Assembly: GCA_014381485.1 (NCBI GenBank)
Contig: JACNLN010000132.1
Coordinates: 1 to 7,293, forward strand
Reading direction: 5' to 3'
DNA: 7,293 nucleotides
Source of the DNA: Fidelibacterota bacterium
GTDB taxonomy: Bacteria; Fidelibacterota; Marinisomatia; Marinisomatales; CAZVFT01
Part shown: positions 4,006-7,293 of the stretch, in pieces
How positions within the stretch are numbered: position 1 is the first letter of the stretch
How the letters are laid out: the number at the start of each line of letters is the position of its first letter
The notes under the pieces: model-generated
Seen by the model: the letters and a program-made list of their open reading frames with translations, nothing else
Told to the model about the DNA's origin: nothing
Database searches by the model: none
Position numbers and translations under genes: made by a program

Positions 4006-6573
4006 ATGGTTGATAGAACAGGAATGTCCAGGGAAATGACGATAGGTCGCGACATCGTAGAAGAGATGCGGGAGAGCTATCTCAACTATTCTATGTCCGT
4101 TATTGTAGCACGCGCTCTGCCGGACGTGAGGGACGGATTAAAACCGGTACATCGCCGAATTCTTTACGGCATGAATGAACTAGGGGTTCACTGGAACCGC
4201 GGACATAAAAAATCTGCAAGAATTGTTGGTGACGTGTTGGGTAAATATCATCCTCATGGCGATAGTTCGGTATATGATGCTCTTGTCAGAATGGCACAAG
4301 ATTTTTCCATGCGATATCAGCTTGTTGATGGACAGGGAAACTTTGGGTCTATTGATGGAGACAATGCAGCAGCGATGCGTTACACCGAAGCCCGAATGAC
4401 GCGATTAGGAAGTGAGATGCTCCAGGATCTGGATAAGGACACAGTAAACTGGTCCTTGAACTTTGATGAGACTTTAAACGAACCAAATGTTCTATCAACC
4501 ACGATTCCCAATCTTCTGGTTAACGGTGCTGAAGGTATCGCAGTAGGTATGGCCACCAAAATACCCCCTCACAATCTCAGGGAAATTGTTAATGGTCTTA
4601 TAGCTTTAATAGACAATCCTGAGATGTCCGTTGATGATTTAATGACATATATAAAGGGTCCGGATTTTCCCACGGGAGCCAGCATCTATGGAATTAAAGG
4701 GATAAAGGATGCTTATGAAACCGGACGAGGTAAGCTTATTGTTCGTGCGAACGCATTCATAGAAACGTCAAAACGCGGCAGAGAGAGCATTGTTATCAGC
4801 GAGGTGCCGTATCAAGTGAACAAAGCTAACCTCATTGAGAAAATTGCTGAACTTGTGAGGAACAAAAAGGTGGTTGGCGTTTCTGACGTGCGCGATGAAT
4901 CAGATAAAGACGGTATTCGAATTGTAATAGAGGCCAAGCGGGACGCTGTGCCGGAAGTGATTCTCAATCAACTTTTTAAATACACGCAGCTGCAGGATAC
5001 TTTCGGCATCATTCTAATTGCCCTGGTGGACGGCATTCCAAGGCTCCTGTCGTTAAGGGATATGATGCAGTTTTTTATTGATCACCGTCACAATGTGGTG
5101 GTCAGACGTACCCAGTATGAGTTAAAAAATGCGGAGGATCGTGCCCACATTCTGGAAGGATTAAAAATTGCTCTTGATAATATTGATGAGGTAATATCCA
5201 TTATCCGCGGAAGTAAAGATCCCGAACAGGCAAAAGAGGGCTTGATGGACAGTTTTGATCTTTCGCCCAAACAGGCACAGGCTATTCTGGATATGAGGCT
5301 GCAGCGGCTAACAAGCCTGGAGGTGGATAAAGTTGTTCAGGAATACAAAGAGACCATAAAACTTATTGCAAAATTGAAGGGAATTTTAGAAAGCAGACCT
5401 CAGCGGATGGCTATCATCAAGAAGGAGCTGGAGGAGGTTCGGGAGAGATACGGCGATAAGAGACGAACAGAAATATTGTCATTTGAAGGGGCTGTGTCCA
5501 TCGAGGATATGATTGCCGAAGAGGATGTGGTGATTACGATCACACACAACAGTTATATCAAACGAACGGCTGTATCTACCTATAGAAGTCAGCGCCGCGG
5601 AGGTCGTGGTCTGCAGGGGGCTCAAACAAGAGAAGAAGATTTTGTGGAGCACCTGTTTATTGTCAACACTCACGATTATCTATTGTTTTTCACAGATCAG
5701 GGTAAGTGTTATTGGCTTAAAGCCTATGATATTCCTCAGGGAGGTCGTGCCTCCCGCGGCAGAGCGATTGTTAATCTTATCGGCTGCCAGTCAGGAGAAA
5801 GGGTGGAGGCTTTTGTCAGCGTGAAAGAATTCAGCGAACAAAGACATATCATCATGGCGACACAGCGGGGAGTGGTGAAAAAAACGAAACTATCCGCCTA
5901 TAGTAGACCCCGAAAGGGCGGCATCTATGCTATTGAAGTCCGTGATGGGGACAAACTCATAGATGCGAGAATAACTGATGGCGATAATGATATCATTCTG
6001 GGAACGAGAGAGGGAAAATCCATCAGGTTTTCGGAGAAGGACATTCGACCAACGGGTAGAAAGACGATGGGCGTGAAGGGTATCACCCTTACCTCTGATA
6101 TAGATGAAGTAGTTGGTATGGTTGTAGTCCGGCGCGAAGGAACGATTCTGGTGGCAACGGAAAATGGATATGGAAAGAGGACGGAAATCATTCAATACAG
6201 GGCACAAAAGCGGGGGGGTAAAGGGGTGATGACTATGCGAACCACGGACAAGATTGGCAAAATGGTATCCATTATTGAGGTGGTAAACAGTGACGATCTT
6301 GTGATCATCACAAATCGCGGCGTCCTGATTCGACAGTCCATAAAGGCTATTCGTACGATTGGTCGGGTAACTCAGGGGGTGAGATTGTTGCGTTTAGATA
6401 AAAACACTAAAATTTCATCTATTGCGCGCGCTGTTCCAGAAGATAGAGACATTATTTCTGACCAAAATCAAATAGCGGAAAGTTTTCCCACAGAGTCTCC
6501 ATCCAAACAAACCTATCAGTCGGACGTCAGTCCGGCGCCAGACGAGCCTGACCAAAAAATATCCAAGTTGTGA
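4006..6573 (+). CDS. gyrA: DNA gyrase subunit A
   Basis: The DNA breakage-reunion and wrapping subunit of gyrase, 855 residues. The N-terminal winged-helix region has LPDVRDGLKPVHRRILYGM (38-56), HPHGDSSVYDALVRMAQ (82-98), and the catalytic pair Arg125-Tyr126 in AAMRYTEARM; Tyr126 forms the covalent link to DNA. The tower and coiled-coil region continues to about 490 (with LDMRLQRLTSLE at 428-439). The C-terminal beta-pinwheel starts with the GyrA box QRRGGRG (529-535), which distinguishes gyrase from ParC, and carries a second box-like QKRGGKG (734-740). A hydrophilic, Ser/Pro/Asp-rich tail follows from about 810. The ATG has AGGGAAAG at 3996-4003 just upstream; an in-frame ATG at 4024 is less well placed. 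It follows gyrB by 11 bases and overlaps the next gene by GTGA, indicating one operon. Confidence 0.98.
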   Translation: MVDRTGMSREMTIGRDIVEEMRESYLNYSMSVIVARALPDVRDGLKPVHRRILYGMNELGVHWNRGHKKSARIVGDVLGKYHPHGDSSVYDALVRMAQDFSMRYQLVDGQGNFGSIDGDNAAAMRYTEARMTRLGSEMLQDLDKDTVNWSLNFDETLNEPNVLSTTIPNLLVNGAEGIAVGMATKIPPHNLREIVNGLIALIDNPEMSVDDLMTYIKGPDFPTGASIYGIKGIKDAYETGRGKLIVRANAFIETSKRGRESIVISEVPYQVNKANLIEKIAELVRNKKVVGVSDVRDESDKDGIRIVIEAKRDAVPEVILNQLFKYTQLQDTFGIILIALVDGIPRLLSLRDMMQFFIDHRHNVVVRRTQYELKNAEDRAHILEGLKIALDNIDEVISIIRGSKDPEQAKEGLMDSFDLSPKQAQAILDMRLQRLTSLEVDKVVQEYKETIKLIAKLKGILESRPQRMAIIKKELEEVRERYGDKRRTEILSFEGAVSIEDMIAEEDVVITITHNSYIKRTAVSTYRSQRRGGRGLQGAQTREEDFVEHLFIVNTHDYLLFFTDQGKCYWLKAYDIPQGGRASRGRAIVNLIGCQSGERVEAFVSVKEFSEQRHIIMATQRGVVKKTKLSAYSRPRKGGIYAIEVRDGDKLIDARITDGDNDIILGTREGKSIRFSEKDIRPTGRKTMGVKGITLTSDIDEVVGMVVVRREGTILVATENGYGKRTEIIQYRAQKRGGKGVMTMRTTDKIGKMVSIIEVVNSDDLVIITNRGVLIRQSIKAIRTIGRVTQGVRLLRLDKNTKISSIARAVPEDRDIISDQNQIAESFPTESPSKQTYQSDVSPAPDEPDQKISKL

Positions 6574-7293
6574 GTCTTATCGAAAACCTCACCAAGATTA
6601 AAGAAAGAATTGAAGTAGCGAGATTAAGATCCGGCCGTCCCTGTGGAAACATGCATAACGTTTCGAAGGACGGGGAATACGACCCCCCGACTGAAATCAT
6701 TGCTGTAACCAAAATGTTTCCAGCGGAAACGATTGTTGATGCTTACCACGCGGGATTGAAAAAAATTGGAGAGAATCGCATTCAGGAAGCTGTAAGAAAG
6801 TTCCAGGTGCTTCCGCCTCTTCCGGGAATTAACAAGAGAATGGTCGGGCACCTTCAATCAAACAAGGCAAGGGTAGCTTTAAATACATTTGATGCCATTG
6901 ATTCTATTGATTCCATCAAACTTGGAAAGAGGATTTCCAGGTTGGCTGTGGCGAAAGGGGTCCAATTTCCGGTAATGATTCAGGTCAACACCTCGGGCGA
7001 TACGGCAAAGTTCGGATTCGAGGTGGAACAGGTGGATGAAATGTTATCCCTGGTGGAAGAAGATGGTCTTATCGTGGAGGGGTTGATGACCATTGGATTT
7101 CTTACTGAAGATAAAAAGATCATTCGGGAAACATTCTCAAGCTTAAGGAATCTGCGAGAAAAATTAAACTCACAACTTCCTGTGGGAAAAAAGTTAACCC
7201 ACCTGTCCATGGGGATGTCTGGTGATTATGAGATAGCGGTTGAGGAAGGTGCCACAATGATAAGGCTGGGAACAGCGATTTTTGGTCCAAGAG
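6570..7293 (+). CDS. yggS: YggS/PLPBP-family pyridoxal-5'-phosphate homeostasis protein, partial at right edge
   Basis: The reading frame opens with GTG overlapping the gyrA stop and stays open to the window end, giving 241 residues plus one base. The family is a single-domain TIM-barrel PLP carrier that buffers vitamin B6 and has no known catalytic activity. Visible landmarks are IIAVTK (43-48, with the presumed PLP-binding Lys48), IGENRIQEA (66-74), GHLQSNKAR (93-101), VNTSGDTAKFGF (139-150), GLMTIG (171-176), LSMGMSGDYEIAVEEGATMI (212-231) and RLGTAIFGPR (232-241), the last being almost the end of a typical family member, so only a few residues should be missing. The N-terminus has about 12 extra residues before the PLP lysine compared with E. 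coli YggS (Lys36), in a polar stretch around 20-40. It is probably translated by coupling to gyrA, since no separate leader exists. Confidence 0.93.
   Translation, partial: MSLIENLTKIKERIEVARLRSGRPCGNMHNVSKDGEYDPPTEIIAVTKMFPAETIVDAYHAGLKKIGENRIQEAVRKFQVLPPLPGINKRMVGHLQSNKARVALNTFDAIDSIDSIKLGKRISRLAVAKGVQFPVMIQVNTSGDTAKFGFEVEQVDEMLSLVEEDGLIVEGLMTIGFLTEDKKIIRETFSSLRNLREKLNSQLPVGKKLTHLSMGMSGDYEIAVEEGATMIRLGTAIFGPR

Noticed and set aside
1776..7210. Open frames on the - strand and in alternative + frames inside dnaN, DUF721, gyrB, gyrA and yggS.
   Set aside because: Each lies within a strongly conserved gene and none resembles a known family, so they are shadows.
1..7293. CRISPR array, tRNA or rRNA gene, phage or intact insertion sequence.
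   Set aside because: No regularly spaced repeats, no tRNA or rRNA segments, and no integrase or transposase motifs are visible.

Overview
The window is a chromosomal DNA-replication neighbourhood from a bacterium. It carries five protein genes, all on the + strand: dnaN (sliding clamp), a short DUF721/DciA-type protein, gyrB, gyrA, and a YggS/PLPBP-type pyridoxal-phosphate protein that runs off the right edge. The set and order follow the dnaA-dnaN-recF-DUF721-gyrB-gyrA arrangement found beside many bacterial replication origins. The origin-proximal part is AT-rich (hand-counted 60-base lines are 18-22% G+C before dnaN and 25-30% in dnaN) and the gyrase part is close to balanced (43-52% in the lines counted). 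A 659-aa GyrB without the long proteobacterial insertion, a 91-aa DUF721 protein and a YggS gene fused to the gyrase operon would fit an uncultured FCB-type lineage such as Marinimicrobia. That placement is a guess from gene layout, not from a search.

Layout. Positions 1-331 hold no convincing gene. This is a very AT-rich intergenic stretch with several DnaA-box-like 9-mers, a 66-bp segment with only 7 G/C bases, and an 11-bp motif present three times (two direct copies, one inverted), so it is a credible origin or origin sub-region. dnaN follows at 332-1447. Positions 1448-1742 are a 295-base gap where recF would be expected. No intact gene is visible there, only short sequence oddities: a possible vestige of a RecF start and a 10-bp inverted repeat bracketing most of the gap. 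The DUF721 gene (1743-2018) begins at a GTG with no visible Shine-Dalgarno and overlaps gyrB by ATGA. gyrB (2015-3994) and gyrA (4006-6573) are 11 bases apart, and gyrA overlaps the YggS gene by GTGA, so the last four genes look like one translationally coupled operon.

How the genes work together. DnaN tethers the replicative polymerase, DUF721/DciA proteins act at helicase loading, and GyrB2GyrA2 gyrase introduces the negative supercoils needed for origin opening and fork movement. The YggS protein is a vitamin B6 homeostasis factor with no known part in replication and seems to share the transcript.

I see no clear evidence of a wholly new system. The parts most worth a second look are the origin-like leader with its three-copy motif, the recF-sized absence with its remnants, and the gyrA-yggS coupling.
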